Positions 23,240 through 35,253 of a DNA stretch of 64,000 nt are shown here, in pieces. Under the pieces are notes generated by a model. It saw only the letters and a list, made by a program, of their open reading frames with translations. It did no database searches and was not told where the DNA came from. Origin of the DNA: Pseudorasbora parva (taxonomy: Eukaryota > Chordata > Actinopteri > Cypriniformes > Gobionidae). The position numbers and the translations under genes were made by a program. Numbering within the stretch: the stretch's first letter is position 1; each line of letters starts with the position of its first letter. The stretch spans positions 3,393,946 through 3,457,945 of the forward strand of contig NC_090172.1 in NCBI RefSeq assembly GCF_024679245.1, read 5' to 3'.

Positions 23240-23570
23240 GGGCGTGCGCGCGCAGCCGGTGGTGTTTAATATCGGAAAAGCAGAGGGATAAACAACGCCA
23301 GACCTTCGGAGGACAGCGGTGTTAGATAATCGGTTTTTATATTTTATATTTATGAGACAGGCAGATTATTCCTGTCCATCTGACCAGAGAGACGCAAATG
23401 AACAGCTCATGGCAACATACCGCTTCCAAGATGGGACGAGGAACTTCATCCCATCGACTTTTTAAACTGATGATATATTTTCTTAGCTGAATAATATAAT
23501 AATATTGTGACAGATGAGTAAATCTAGGGCTATTAGGATGACTGAACCCTTAACATTTCATTCAAAGCAG
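23240..23570 (+). other. kcng4: Candidate non-coding first exon of kcng4
   Basis: A CpG-rich block (ggggcgtgcgcgcgcagccgg, 23238 onward) is followed by about 330 bp not obviously repetitive, ending at a strong donor AAAGCAG|GTAAGT (23571). The coding exon at 31715 has a good acceptor, so splicing across the satellite-filled intron is plausible. A 37-codon ORF (23352-23465) inside would be a uORF. Assignment to kcng4 rests on position, orientation and splice signals only. Confidence 0.45.
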
Positions 23571-23829
23571 GTAAGTGCTGAAACTTTTGTTTTTAAGTTA
23601 TATCACCATGGTTTGCATTGACAGACAGTCATTGTGGTAAGTTATTTATTGTCGTTGTGAATGTGTTGATTAGTAAGTGACTTGAAGTTCCATGTACACT
23701 GTAAAAAACTTCCTGATAATCTTGAATGTGCTTCATTTGGTAATAGTTAAATTAAAAGACCTTACCAATTAACTTGGTCATTTATAAGAGGAAGAAGAGG
23801 TGAGTCAACATATGTGAATGAGAGGACAC

Positions 23830-24640
23830 TTAAAGGTATAGTTCACCCTAAAATTAAAATTCTGTCATCATTTACTCGCCCTCATGTCGTTTTACACACC
23901 CGAAAGAACCTTTGAAACTGAATTTAAGCTATGTTAATAAGTTTCTGTCACTGTAGTAACCAAAACTGAAAAGATCCAAAAATGCTGTCATAAAACCAAT
24001 ATGTATAAATTGAGCTAAAAAGATGTGTTTGATTTATATGATGAAATAATATAATTTAGGCTTTTATTCACATAAATAGAGCACATCACATATGGTAAAC
24101 ACCTAAACCAATGAGATTTGTTCTGGAATGTGGCGCATGAACAAGCTTTCGTGTTTCTCAAATGCATATGTGTGTCGATTAGCGTTTAGATGTAAATAGC
24201 TGTTCATCATAGAGCGATTGTATCTCTTCTCAAGACTTTAATTAAAACACTGGATGGATTAGTAACCAATGGTTAAAGTCACCTTTATAACCTGGTTACC
24301 TTTCAATGAAGGGGCAGAAACCTCTCAGATTTCATTAAAAATATCTTAAAGGGTTAGTTCACTCAGAAATTCTGTCATTACTCACCCTCATGTCGTTCCA
24401 AACCCGTAAAACTTTTGTTCATCTTTGGAACACAAAGGAAGATCTTTTTGATGAAATATGGCAGATTTCTGTCTCTCCATTGACAGCTACGCAACTACCA
24501 CTGTGACGCTTCAAAAAGTGCATAAAGTGCATCTAATGAAACTCAATCGCTTTATATGATAAATAGATTTAATTTGGTCTGTTATTCATATATAAACATT
24601 GATCAGCGAAAATAAACAGTAGCTCAACCGAACCTGCTTG
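23830..24640 (+). mobile_element. TTAA-AGG(G/T)(T/A)TAGTTCAC element parts preceding the satellite
   Basis: Two left ends (23832 and 24351) follow TTAA. A segment near 24108-24160 (CCAATGAGATTTGTTCTGG...) resembles the reverse complement of the satellite unit, so the satellite probably grew from a piece of this element family. Confidence 0.55.
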
Positions 24641-27600
24641 TGCACGAGAACAAACCTCTTGCTGAAGCTCAAACGTGCTGCGTAACATGAGAATGAACCT
24701 CATTGGTTCTTGCTGAAGCTCAAACGTGCTGCGTAACACAAGAATGAACCTCATTGGCTATTGCTGAAGCTCAAACGTGCTGCGTAACACAAGAATGAAC
24801 CTCATTGGCTATTGCTGAAGCTCAAACGTGCTGCGTAACACAAGAATGAACCTCATTGGCTATTGCTGAAGCTCAAACGTGCTGCGTAACACAAGAATGA
24901 ACCTCATTGGCTATTGCTGAAGCTCAAACGTGCTGCGTAACACAAGAATGAACCTCATTGGTTCTTGCTGAAGCTCAAACGTGCTGCGTAACACTAGAAT
25001 GAACCTCATTGGTTCTTGCTGAAGCTCAAACGTGCTGCGTAACACGAGAATGAACCTCATTGGTTCTCGCTGAAGCTCAAACGTGCTGCGTAACACTAGA
25101 ATGAACCTCATTGGGTCTTGCTGAAGCTCAAACGTGCTGCGTAACACGAGAATGAACCTCATTGATTCTCGCTGAAGCTCAAACGTGCTGCGTAACACAA
25201 GAATGAACCTCATTGGCTATTGCTGAAGCTCAAACGTGCTGCGTAACACAAGAATGAACCTCATTGGTTCTTGCTGAAGCTCAAACGTGCTGCGTAACAC
25301 TAGAATGAACCTCATTGGTTCTTGCTGAAGCTCAAACGTGCTGCGTAACACGAGAATGAACCTCATTGGTTCTCGCTGAAGCTCAAACGTGCTGCGTAAC
25401 ACTAGAATGAACCTCATTGGGTCTTGCTGAAGCTCAAACGTGCTGCGTAACACGAGAATGAACCTCATTGGTTCTCGCTGAAGCTCAAACGTGCTGCGTA
25501 ACACTAGAATGAACCTCATTGGTTCTCGCTGAAGCTCAAACGTGCTGCGTAACACTAGAATGAACCTCATTGGGTCTTGCTGAAGCTCAAACGTGATGCG
25601 TAACACGAGAATGAACCTCATTGGTTCTCGCTGAAGCTCAAACGTGCTGCGTAACACGAGAATGAACCTCATTGGGTCTTGCTGAAGCTCAAACGTGCTG
25701 CGTAACACGAGAATGAAACTCATTGATTCTCGCAGAAGCTCAAAAGTGCTGCGTAACACAAGAATGAACCTCATTGGTTCTTGCTGAAGCTCAAACGTGC
25801 TGCGTAACACGAGAATGAACCTCATTGGGTCTTGCTGAAGCTCAAACGTGCTGCGTAACACGAGAATGAAACTCATTGATTCTCGCAGAAGCTCAAAAGT
25901 GCTGCGTAACACAAGAATGAACCTCATTGGTTCTTGCTGAAGCTCAAACGTGCTGCGTAACACGAGAATGAACCTCATTGGGTCTTGCTGAAGCTCAAAC
26001 GTGCTGCGTAACACGAGAATGAAACTCATTGATTCTCGCAGAAGCTCAAAAGTGCTGCGTAACACAAGAATGAACCTCATTGGTTCTTGCTGAAGCTCAA
26101 ACGTGATGCGTAACACAAGAATGAACCTCATTGGTTCTTGAGAAGCTCAAACGTGATGCGTAACACAAGAATGAACCTCATTGGGTCTTGAGAAGCTCAA
26201 ACGTGCTGCGTAACACAAGAATGAACCTCATTGGTTCTTGAGAAGCTCAAACGTGCTGCGTAACACGAGAATGAACCTCATTGGTTCTTGAGAAGCTCAA
26301 ACGTGATGCGTAACACAAGAATGAACCTCATTGGTTCTTGAGAAGCTCAAACGTGATGCGTAACACAAGAATGAACCTCATTGGGTCTTGAGAAGCTCAA
26401 ACGTGATGCGTAACACAAGAATGAACCTCATTGGTTCTTGAGAAGCTCAAACGTGCTGCGTAACTCTAGAATGAACCTCATTGGGTCTTGCTGAAGCTCA
26501 AACGTGCTGCGTAACACGAGAATGAACCTCATTGGTTCTTGAGAAGCTCAAACGTGATGCGTAACACAAGAATGAACCTCATTGGTTCTTGAGAAGCTCA
26601 AACGTGATGCGTAACACAAGAATGAACCTCATTGGGTCTTGCTGAAGCTCAAACGTGCTGCGTAACACGAGAATGAACCTCATTGGGTCTTGCTGAAGCT
26701 CAAACGTGATGCGTAACACGAGAATGAACCTCATTGGTTCTTGAGAAGCTCAAACGTGATGCGTAACACGAGAATGAACCTCATTGGCTATTGCTGAAGC
26801 TCAAACGTGCTGCGTAACACGAGAATGAACCTCATTGATTCTCGCTGAAGCTCAAACGTGCTGCGTAACACGAGAATGAACCTCATTGATTCTCGCAGAA
26901 GCTCAAACGTGATGCGTAACACAAGAATGAACCTCATTGGTTCTTGAGAAGCTCAAACGTGATGCGTAACACAAGAATGAACCTCATTGGGTCTTGCTGA
27001 AGCTCAAACGTGCTGCGTAACACGAGAATGAACCTCATTGGGTCTTGCTGAAGCTCAAACGTGCTGCGTAACACAAGAATGAACCTCATTGGTTCTTGAG
27101 AAGCTCAAACGTGATGCGTAACACAAGAATGAACCTCATTGTTTCTTGAGAAGCTCAAACGTGATGCGTAACACAAGAATGAACCTCATTGGGTCTTGCT
27201 GAAGCTCAAACGTGATGCGTAACAGAAGAATGAACCTCATTGGGTCTTGCTGAAGCTCAAACGTGCTGCGTAACACGAGAATGAACCTCATTGGGTCTTG
27301 CTGAAGCTCAAACGTGATGCGTAACACGAGAATGAACCTCATTGGTTCTTGAGAAGCTCAAACGTGATGCGTAACACAAGAATGAACCTCATTGGCTATT
27401 GCTGAAGCTCAAACGTGCTGCGTAACACGAGAATGAACCTCATTGATCCTCGCTGAAGCTCAAACGTGATGCGTAACACGAGAATGAACCTCATTGATCC
27501 TCGCTGAAGCTCAAACGTGATGCGTAACACGAGAATGAACCTCATTGGGTCTTGCTGAAGCTCAAACGTGCTGCGTAACACAAGAATGAACCTCATTGGT

Positions 27601-30600
27601 TCTTGCTGAAGCTCAAACGTGCTGCGTAACTCTAGAATGAACCTCATTGGTTCTTGAGAAGCTCAAACGTGATGCGTAACACAAGAATGAACCTCATTGG
27701 TTCTTGAGAAGCTCAAACGTGATGCGTAACACAAGAATGAACCTCATTGGGTCTTGCTGAAGCTCAAACGTGATGCGTAACACAAGAATGAACCTCATTG
27801 GGTCTTGCTGAAGCTCAAACGTGCTGCGTAACTCTAGAATGAACCTCATTGGTTCTTGAGAAGCTCAAACGTGATGCGTAACACGAGAATGAACCTCATT
27901 GGGTCTTGCTGAAGCTCAAACGTGCTGCGTAACTCTAGAATGAACCTCATTGGTTCTTGAGAAGCTCAAACGTGATGCGTAACACGAGAATGAACCTCAT
28001 TGGGTCTTGCTGAAGCTCAAACGTGCTGCGTAACACGAGAATTAACCTCATTTGTTCTTGAGAAGCTCAAACGTGATGCGTAACACAAGAATGAACCTCA
28101 TTGGTTCTTGAGAAGCTCAAACGTGTTGCGTAACACAAGAATGAACCTCATTGGTTCTTGAGAAGCTCAAACGTGATGCGTAACACAAGAATGAACCTCA
28201 TTGGGTCTTGCTGAAGCTCAAACGTGATGCGTAACACAAGAACGAACCTCATTGGTTCTTGAGAAGCTCAAACGTGATGCGTAACACAAGAATAAACCTC
28301 ATTGGTTCTCGCTGAAGCTCAAACGTGATGCGTAACACAAGAATGAACCTCATTGGGTCTTGCTGAAGCTCAAATGTGATGCATAACACGAGAATGAACC
28401 TCATTGGTTCTCGCTGAAGCTCAAACGTGCTGCGTAACACAAGAATGAACCTCATTGGGTCTTGTTGAAGCGCAAACGTGATGCGTAACACGAGAATGAA
28501 CCTCATTGGGTCTTGCTGAAGCTCAAACGTGCTGCGTAACACGAGAATGAACCTCCTTGGTTCTTGAGAAGCTCAAACGTGATGCGTAACACAAGAATGA
28601 ACCTCATTGGTTCTTGAGAAGCTCAAACGTGATGCGTAACACAAGAATGAACCTCATTGGGTCTTGCTGAAGCTCAAACGTGCTGCGTAACACGAGAATG
28701 AACCTCATTGGTTCTTGAGAAGCTCAAACGTGATGCGTAACACAAGAATGAACCTCATTGGTTCTTGAGAAGCTCAAACGTGATGCGTAACACAAGAATG
28801 AACTTCATTGGGTCTTGCTGAAGCTCAAACGTGATGCGTAACACAAGAATGAATCTCATTGGTTCTCGCTGAAGCTCAAACGTGATGCGTAACACAAGAA
28901 TGATCCTCATTGGGTCTTGCTGAAGCTCAAATGTGATGCATAACACGAGAATGAACCTCATTGGTTCTCGCTGAAGCTCAAATGTGATGCATAACACGAG
29001 AATGAACCTCATTGGTTCTCGCTGAAGCTCAAACGTGATGCGTAACACAAGAATGAACCTCATTGGGTCTTGCTGAAGCTCAAACGTGCTGCGTAACACG
29101 AGAATGAACCTCATTGGGTCTTGCTGAAGCTCAAACGTGCTGCGTAACACAAGAATGAACCTCATTGGTTCTTGAGAAGCTCAAACGTGATGCGTAACAC
29201 AAGAATGAACCTCATTGGTTCTTGAGAAGCTCAAACGTGATGCGTAACACAAGAATGAACCTCATTGGGTCTTGCTGAAGCTCAAACGTGATGCGTAACA
29301 GAAGAATGAACCTCATTGGGTCTTGCTGAAGCTCAAACGTGCTGCGTAACACGAGAATGAACCTCATTGGGTCTTGCTGAAGCTCAAACGTGATGCGTAA
29401 CACGAGAATGAACCTCATTGGTTCTTGAGAAGCTCAAACGTGATGCGTAACACAAGAATGAACCTCATTGGCTATTGCTGAAGCTCAAACGTGCTGCGTA
29501 ACACGAGAATGAACCTCATTGATCCTCGCTGAAGCTCAAACGTGATGCGTAACACGAGAATGAACCTCATTGATCCTCGCTGAAGCTCAAACGTGATGCG
29601 TAACACGAGAATGAACCTCATTGGGTCTTGCTGAAGCTCAAACGTGCTGCGTAACACAAGAATGAACCTCATTGGTTCTTGCTGAAGCTCAAACGTGCTG
29701 CGTAACTCTAGAATGAACCTCATTGGTTCTTGAGAAGCTCAAACGTGATGCGTAACACAAGAATGAACCTCATTGGTTCTTGAGAAGCTCAAACGTGATG
29801 CGTAACACAAGAATGAACCTCATTGGGTCTTGCTGAAGCTCAAACGTGATGCGTAACACAAGAATGAACCTCATTGGGTCTTGCTGAAGCTCAAACGTGC
29901 TGCGTAACTCTAGAATGAACCTCATTGGTTCTTGAGAAGCTCAAACGTGATGCGTAACACGAGAATGAACCTCATTGGGTCTTGCTGAAGCTCAAACGTG
30001 CTGCGTAACTCTAGAATGAACCTCATTGGTTCTTGAGAAGCTCAAACGTGATGCGTAACACGAGAATGAACCTCATTGGGTCTTGCTGAAGCTCAAACGT
30101 GCTGCGTAACACGAGAATGAACCTCATTTGTTCTTGAGAAGCTCAAACGTGATGCGTAACACAAGAATGAACCTCATTGGTTCTTGAGAAGCTCAAACGT
30201 GTTGCGTAACACAAGAATGAACCTCATTGGTTCTTGAGAAGCTCAAACGTGATGCGTAACACAAGAATGAACCTCATTGGGTCTTGCTGAAGCTCAAACG
30301 TGATGCGTAACACAAGAATGAACCTCATTGGTTCTTGAGAAGCTCAAACGTGATGCGTAACACAAGAATAAACCTCATTGGTTCTCGCTGAAGCTCAAAC
30401 GTGATGCGTAACACAAGAATGAACCTCATTGGGTCTTGCTGAAGCTCAAATGTGATGCATAACACGAGAATGAACCTCATTGGTTCTCGCTGAAGCTCAA
30501 ACGTGCTGCGTAACACAAGAATGAACCTCATTGGGTCTTGCTGAAGCTCAAACGTGATGCGTAACACGAGAATGAACCTCATTGGGTCTTGCTGAAGCTC

Positions 30601-31398
30601 AAACGTGCTGCGTAACACGAGAATGAACCTCCTTGGTTCTTGAGAAGCTCAAACGTGATGCGTAACACAAGAATGAACCTCATTGGTTCTTGAGAAGCTC
30701 AAACGTGATGCGTAACACAAGAATGAACCTCATTGGTTCTTGAGAAGCTCAAACGTGATGCGTAACACAAGAATGATCCTCATTGGGTCTTGCTGAAGCT
30801 CAAATGTGATGCATAACACGAGAATGAACCTCATTGGTTCTCGCTGAAGCTCAAATGTGATGCATAACACGAGAATGAACCTCATTGGTTCTCGCTGAAG
30901 CTCAAACGTGATGCGTAACACAAGAATGAACCTCATTGGTTCTTGCTGAAGCTCAAACGTAATGCGTAACACGAGAATGAACCTCATTGGGTCTTGCTGA
31001 AGCTCAAACGTGCTGCGTAACACGAGAATGAACCTCATTGGTTCTTGAGAAGCTCAAACGTGATGCGTAACACAAGAATGAACCTCATTGGTTCTTGAGA
31101 AGCTCAAACGTGATGCGTAACACAAGAATGAACCTCATTGGTTCTTGAGAAGCTCAAACGTGATGCGTAACACAAGAATGAACCTCATTGGGTCTTGCTG
31201 AAGCTCAAACGTGATGCGTAACACAAGAATGAACCTCATTGGTTCTTGAGAAGCTCAAACGTGATGCGTAACACAAGAATAAACCTCATTGGTTCTCGCT
31301 GAAGCTCAAACGTGATGCGTAACACAAGAATGAACCTCATTGGTTCTTGAGAAGCTCAAACGTGATGCGTAACACAAGAATGAACCTCATTGGTTCTT
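24641..31398 (+). repeat. 50/51-bp satellite, about 133 copies, in the kcng4 5' intron
   Basis: The 51-bp unit is GCTGAAGCTCAAACGTGCTG plus CGTAACACAAGAATGAACCT plus CATTGGTTCTT; a variant lacks one base (cttgagaagctc). Arrays of 51-bp units stay open on the minus strand and give spurious 17-residue repeat proteins; 50-bp units break the frame. Every unit contains ATTGG, a CCAAT box on the minus strand. A ~1.7-kb block is duplicated at an offset of 2,076 bp. Confidence 0.95.
26950..30736 (+). repeat. Higher-order duplication within the 50/51-bp satellite
   Basis: About 26950-28660 and 29026-30736 share the same succession of unit variants with only scattered single-base changes; the offset is 2,076 bp throughout (for example 27136/29212, 27396/29472, 28249/30325). 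Confidence 0.9.
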
Positions 31399-31710
31399 GC
31401 ACGCAAAGGGAACAAGCTTGAGCTTCCGTTTACCAAAACTGATGTGTGAGTTGATTAAGGCTGAGCAATTTTATCGATTCTGCTATATACATCGATATTT
31501 TTCAATTTGTAGAAATTTTTTACCTGCATTATTATGCCATTATCATTATTTTAGATGAAAATGGTCTCAGAACGACAATATTCAATTATTTCTTGGCCAA
31601 TTTATCGTCCAGCAAAATTTGTTATCGTGACAGGCCTATGACAGACCTAGAAACAATGCATCCTGCATGTTGATATTATTGATGTTGCAATAAAATAATG
31701 CTCTTTGTTT
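31399..31710. other. Element remnant between the satellite and kcng4 coding exon 1
   Basis: 31405-31445 (AACAAGCTTGAGCTTCCGTTTACC) looks like the right flank of the element that gave rise to the satellite. 31455-31640 resembles an AT-rich interspersed repeat. Non-coding. Confidence 0.4.
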
Positions 31711-31768
31711 GCAGTGCTCCGCCAGCTCCGGTGCTTAAGCTTACACATACTCCTTTCAGATCATTGAC

Positions 31769-31960
31769 ATGCCACCATGCCCATCATCAGCAATGCCAAC
31801 CATGACTTTAGCAATCTCTCAGTCAGCACAGACGACAGCAGTCTTGACCTGTTTTTCACAGAAATTCCAGAGACCGAAACCATCAAAGGTGTGTACTTTC
31901 AACGGGCCCAGCGACTGCATGGCATCTCGACCCTCAGAGATGTTGACCACAGTAAACTAG
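31769..31960 (+). promoter_or_regulatory. Overlapping out-of-frame upstream ATG of kcng4
   Basis: An ATG 8 nt before the kcng4 start opens a 63-codon frame that overlaps the main coding sequence. The codon has a purine at -3 but C at +4, so leaky scanning to the better ATG at 31777 is likely. Confidence 0.4.
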
Positions 31961-32523
31961 CCCTAATAAACGTCGGAGGGGATCGCTACACCTTTCCCTG
32001 GAGCACATTGGAGGATTTCCCGCTCTCTCGTTTGGGACAGCTTCGTCAGTGCAGCAGCCCGGAGGATATCGCCCAGATTTGTGACGACTATGATGAGGTC
32101 CGGCGAGAGTTTTTTTTTGACCGCAGCTCTGTGGCCTTTCGGGTCATCCTTAACTTCCTCGCTGCGGGCAAACTCAGGCTTCTGCGGCATGTCTGTGCCG
32201 TCTCACTGTCTGATGAACTCACCTATTGGGGCATCGACCCAATTCACATGGAGCGCTGCTGCCGACGCAAGATGTTGTCCCGTGTGGAGGAAGTTGGAGA
32301 GAAGAAAAAGAGGGAGGAAGAGAGGAGGCAGAAGCGGCTAGCTCTTCAGAGGCCTATGGCACAAGAAAAGGGCTATATCGGGCTCATGAGCCGGCTGCAG
32401 GAAATAGTGGAAAACCCTCATTCTGGCTGGCCTGGCAGGATTTTTGCATGCTTCTCCGTTGTCATGATTGCCGTGACGGTTATCAGCTTGTGTATCAGCA
32501 CCATTCCTGATCCGGATGACAAG
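31777..32523 (+). CDS. kcng4: kcng4 coding exon 1 (T1 domain to S1)
   Basis: 249 codons from the Kozak-context ATG to donor GACAAG|GTTAGT. The likely acceptor for this exon is tttgcag at 31711-31714, which leaves about 62 nt of 5' UTR. The charged KKKREEERRQKRL linker lies between T1 and S1. Confidence 0.93.
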
Positions 32524-33902
32524 GTTAGTGCACAAGATCCCTCTTTATATATACATTGTGTTTGTGTTTTTTCTTTTTTAAGGGGATACCGTACCATGAT
32601 ACTTTGGTAATGCACTATAATAGGTATGGCTTAAAGGGTTACTTCAGCGATTAGCATATGGCTTTGTATTAGTAGAAACCCTGGAGTATATTCAAATGAT
32701 TGTGCTTCCCTCCCTCATGTCCCTCTGAGACAAGAGATTCATGCATTTTAATTCTGGAAAAAATCCTCTGATGATGCAAATATCGTCAATTTGCATCATC
32801 TGAGGAATTTTTGGCCAGAGGCTAAAGACTATAGCCAGCAGAGGGAGCCATTTCCTCATGTTTTCAAGGGTGGGAGATCGCACTCACAGCTCAGCTCGCA
32901 GCTGCAGGCATTCTTGTAAATGGAGCTATGCTGAGCAATGTAAGTGTTTTAACTTCTCAAATTAATTCCTTTGAAAGTTAAGCTTCCAAAGGCATACACT
33001 GAAAGCGTGCCAGACTGAACACACGCTGTGAACGACTGCCGCGAGCGCGGACACATTTACCTCAGCTCTCATCACGAGAGCTCATCAGCTCATCAGGAAT
33101 GTATGTAATTTGACTCCTGCTGCGTTTGTGCTCACACTACCTCAGCGGCTAAATCACATGTTGAACACACGTTCAGTTTTAATTGTAGTGTCTGTTCTCT
33201 AACTGAGCTGATTTTATGAAAATGAACGCCGTCCCGGTGGGAAAGTGAAAGTGATCCAGAAATCCAGTAGCGTTGGCTTTGGGAGTGGCCTCGTAGGGCA
33301 GTGAAGCATTCTGGGAATTGTAGTCTTTCATCTCCATGAGACTCACATGAGTACTTCAGCTCGGTGCAGTAAAAAGTCTCAGCTGAAAAATCCTCCCTCA
33401 CATCCCCCCCTCCCTCTCTCATTTCTGTCAATCAGGGAGCGGGGACTTTTTACATATTCTCGAAGTACTCGAAGTACTCTCAGAAGTGCTATTCCGCCAT
33501 ACATTATAGTTCTCCATCTTCATCCGCTAAGAAAAGTGCCTCGTTTTATTTTATGTCATCATACTTGATCGTTCAACTATTGGTGTAACTGTATTTAAAT
33601 AGGGAAAACGTGGAGGTGTTTGTTCGCTTCTAAGTGGATCTCTGTTTGGTACCATAGTGAATGAACTGGGCTTAGTGGGCTAAGCTAAATGCTATCAGAT
33701 CGTCACCGTGTGTCAGAGAGATTAAGTGCACGCACTGAGACGAGAGAGGTATGTATCAACTCGTTTTAGTTAAGGGAATAACAGTTTAAAATGAAAAAAT
33801 GGTGACGTATCCCTTTAAGCGCAATAAGACATGAAAGAGAACTTAGTTTAATACTTATGGGATGCTCCGTCTGACGTCCAGCTTTCTGTCCCCGTGCTTT
33901 GG

Positions 33903-33947
<45 letters not shown>

Positions 33948-35194
33948 TGTGTGTGCGTTCAGAAAACCATCAGAAGTTTATACTGGCTTTAAAACGCATG
34001 CAGATCATAAACGTTCATGATGATGAAGATCTGCAGTGTGACATGAGCGCGATAGAGATGATCATCAAAACCAAACAGGTTTTTTTTAGTGTTAGTATCT
34101 GAGGCATGAGCTGTACAGGCTCCGCCCTCGTCTGGAAAAGGGGGCGGAGATCAATAGCTCATTTGCATTTAAAGAAACATGCATGAAAACGGCATGTTTT
34201 TCCTTCCACTCAAAAATTGACATTTACAACATGATATAATAAATGATCTGTGGGGTGTTTAGAGCTGAAACTTCACACACACACACATTCCGGGAACATG
34301 TGAGACTTATGTTAGATCTAAAATTAAAATTAAACATTGATCTGATTTCTGCTTATTGTTCTTTTCTAGGGTGAATGCTCAGAAAAGTGTCGCAACATAT
34401 TCATCGTGGAAACGGTGTGCGTGGCTTGGTTCTCCATGGAGTTTCTGTTGCGATTCCTGCAGGCCCAAAACAAACTGCAGTTTGTTCGAAATCCACTTAA
34501 TGTCATCGACGTCATAGCCATCCTGCCATACTACATTTCTCTGGTTGTCGATAGTGAAGACGAGTCTGAAGAAGCTGAGCGTCATGGATATTTGGATAAG
34601 CTGGGTTTAATTCTGCGGGTCATGCGCGCCCTGCGGATCCTGTATGTGATGCGATTGGCACGACACTCGCTCGGCCTTCAGACGCTTGGTCTTACGATGC
34701 AGCGGAGCATGCGAGAATTTGGACTCCTGCTTCTCTTTCTCTGCGTGGCCGTGGCTCTTTTCTCACCTCTTGTCCATTTGGCGGAGAAGGAATTCACCAA
34801 GGGCAAAGTCACCGGCCATCACAGCTTCAGCAGCATTCCTTCTTCCTATTGGTGGGCTATCATATCAATGACGACCGTTGGCTATGGGGATATGGTACCG
34901 TACAGCATACCTGGCCAGGTTGTGGCCTTCAGCAGCATACTGAGTGGTATTCTCATAATGGCTTTTCCAGCTACATCTATCTTCCATGTGTTTTCTCGTT
35001 CATATCACGAGCTGAAGCGCGAGAATGAAATGATTTGTAAAGAAGAGCGAGTGGCCATCCTGGATGCCAGTGCTAAAGAAGACGCCCAGAGGGTGTTGGA
35101 AAGACGCTCTTTGACTTTGTTATACTGTAAAGATCTATGCAATGGCACAATTGATCAGCCGACCCTCACTGCGATGCAGTGCAATGATATCTGA
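31777..35194 (+). CDS. kcng4: Potassium voltage-gated channel modifier subfamily G member 4 (Kv6.4-like)
   Basis: Electrically silent Kv6-type alpha subunit. Such subunits stay in the ER alone and co-assemble with Kv2 subunits, shifting their inactivation. Coding exons 31777-32523 and 34370-35194 join in phase 0 (AAG|GTTAGT ... cttttctag|GGT) to give 523 aa, close to human KCNG4 (519). The T1 domain runs about residues 60-165 (INVGGDRY, PLSRLGQL, FFFDRSS, WGIDPIHMERCC). S1 is near 223-245, the exon 2 start reads GECSEKC, and S4 has regularly spaced Arg (LRVMRALRILYVMRLARHS). The pore signature is TTVGYGDMVP. S6 reads FPATSIF instead of the Kv1-4 PVP hinge, as expected of silent subunits. The intron after S1 matches the KCNG family. 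The start ATG sits in an ideal Kozak context (GCCACCATGC). Confidence 0.93.
32635..33814 (+). mobile_element. TTAA-flanked AGGGTTACTTCAG element in the kcng4 intron
   Basis: Flanked by TTAA (32631-32634, 33815-33818); ends AGGGTTAC and GTATCCCT are inverted. About 1.18 kb, no transposase frame. It fills most of the intron between the kcng4 coding exons. Confidence 0.75.
33903..33943 (+). repeat. (TG)n microsatellite
   Basis: About 20 TG units in the kcng4 coding intron. Confidence 0.95.
34370..35194 (+). CDS. kcng4: kcng4 coding exon 2 (S2 to C-terminus)
   Basis: 275 codons including TGA. It contains S2-S6, the voltage sensor, the selectivity filter and a short cytoplasmic tail. The acceptor is ttcttttctag. 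Confidence 0.93.
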   Translation, partial: GECSEKCRNIFIVETVCVAWFSMEFLLRFLQAQNKLQFVRNPLNVIDVIAILPYYISLVVDSEDESEEAERHGYLDKLGLILRVMRALRILYVMRLARHSLGLQTLGLTMQRSMREFGLLLLFLCVAVALFSPLVHLAEKEFTKGKVTGHHSFSSIPSSYWWAIISMTTVGYGDMVPYSIPGQVVAFSSILSGILIMAFPATSIFHVFSRSYHELKRENEMICKEERVAILDASAKEDAQRVLERRSLTLLYCKDLCNGTIDQPTLTAMQCNDI

Positions 35195-35253
35195 TCCATT
35201 GATTCTTATTGTCTTCATGTGATTCTAAACCCCTGGTTTTCACAGACAAGGCT

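Noticed and set aside
24569..31038. Minus-strand ORFs with a repeating 17-residue motif
   Set aside because: They follow from a 51-bp tandem repeat (51 = 17 x 3). They break wherever a 50-bp unit occurs and have no gene context.
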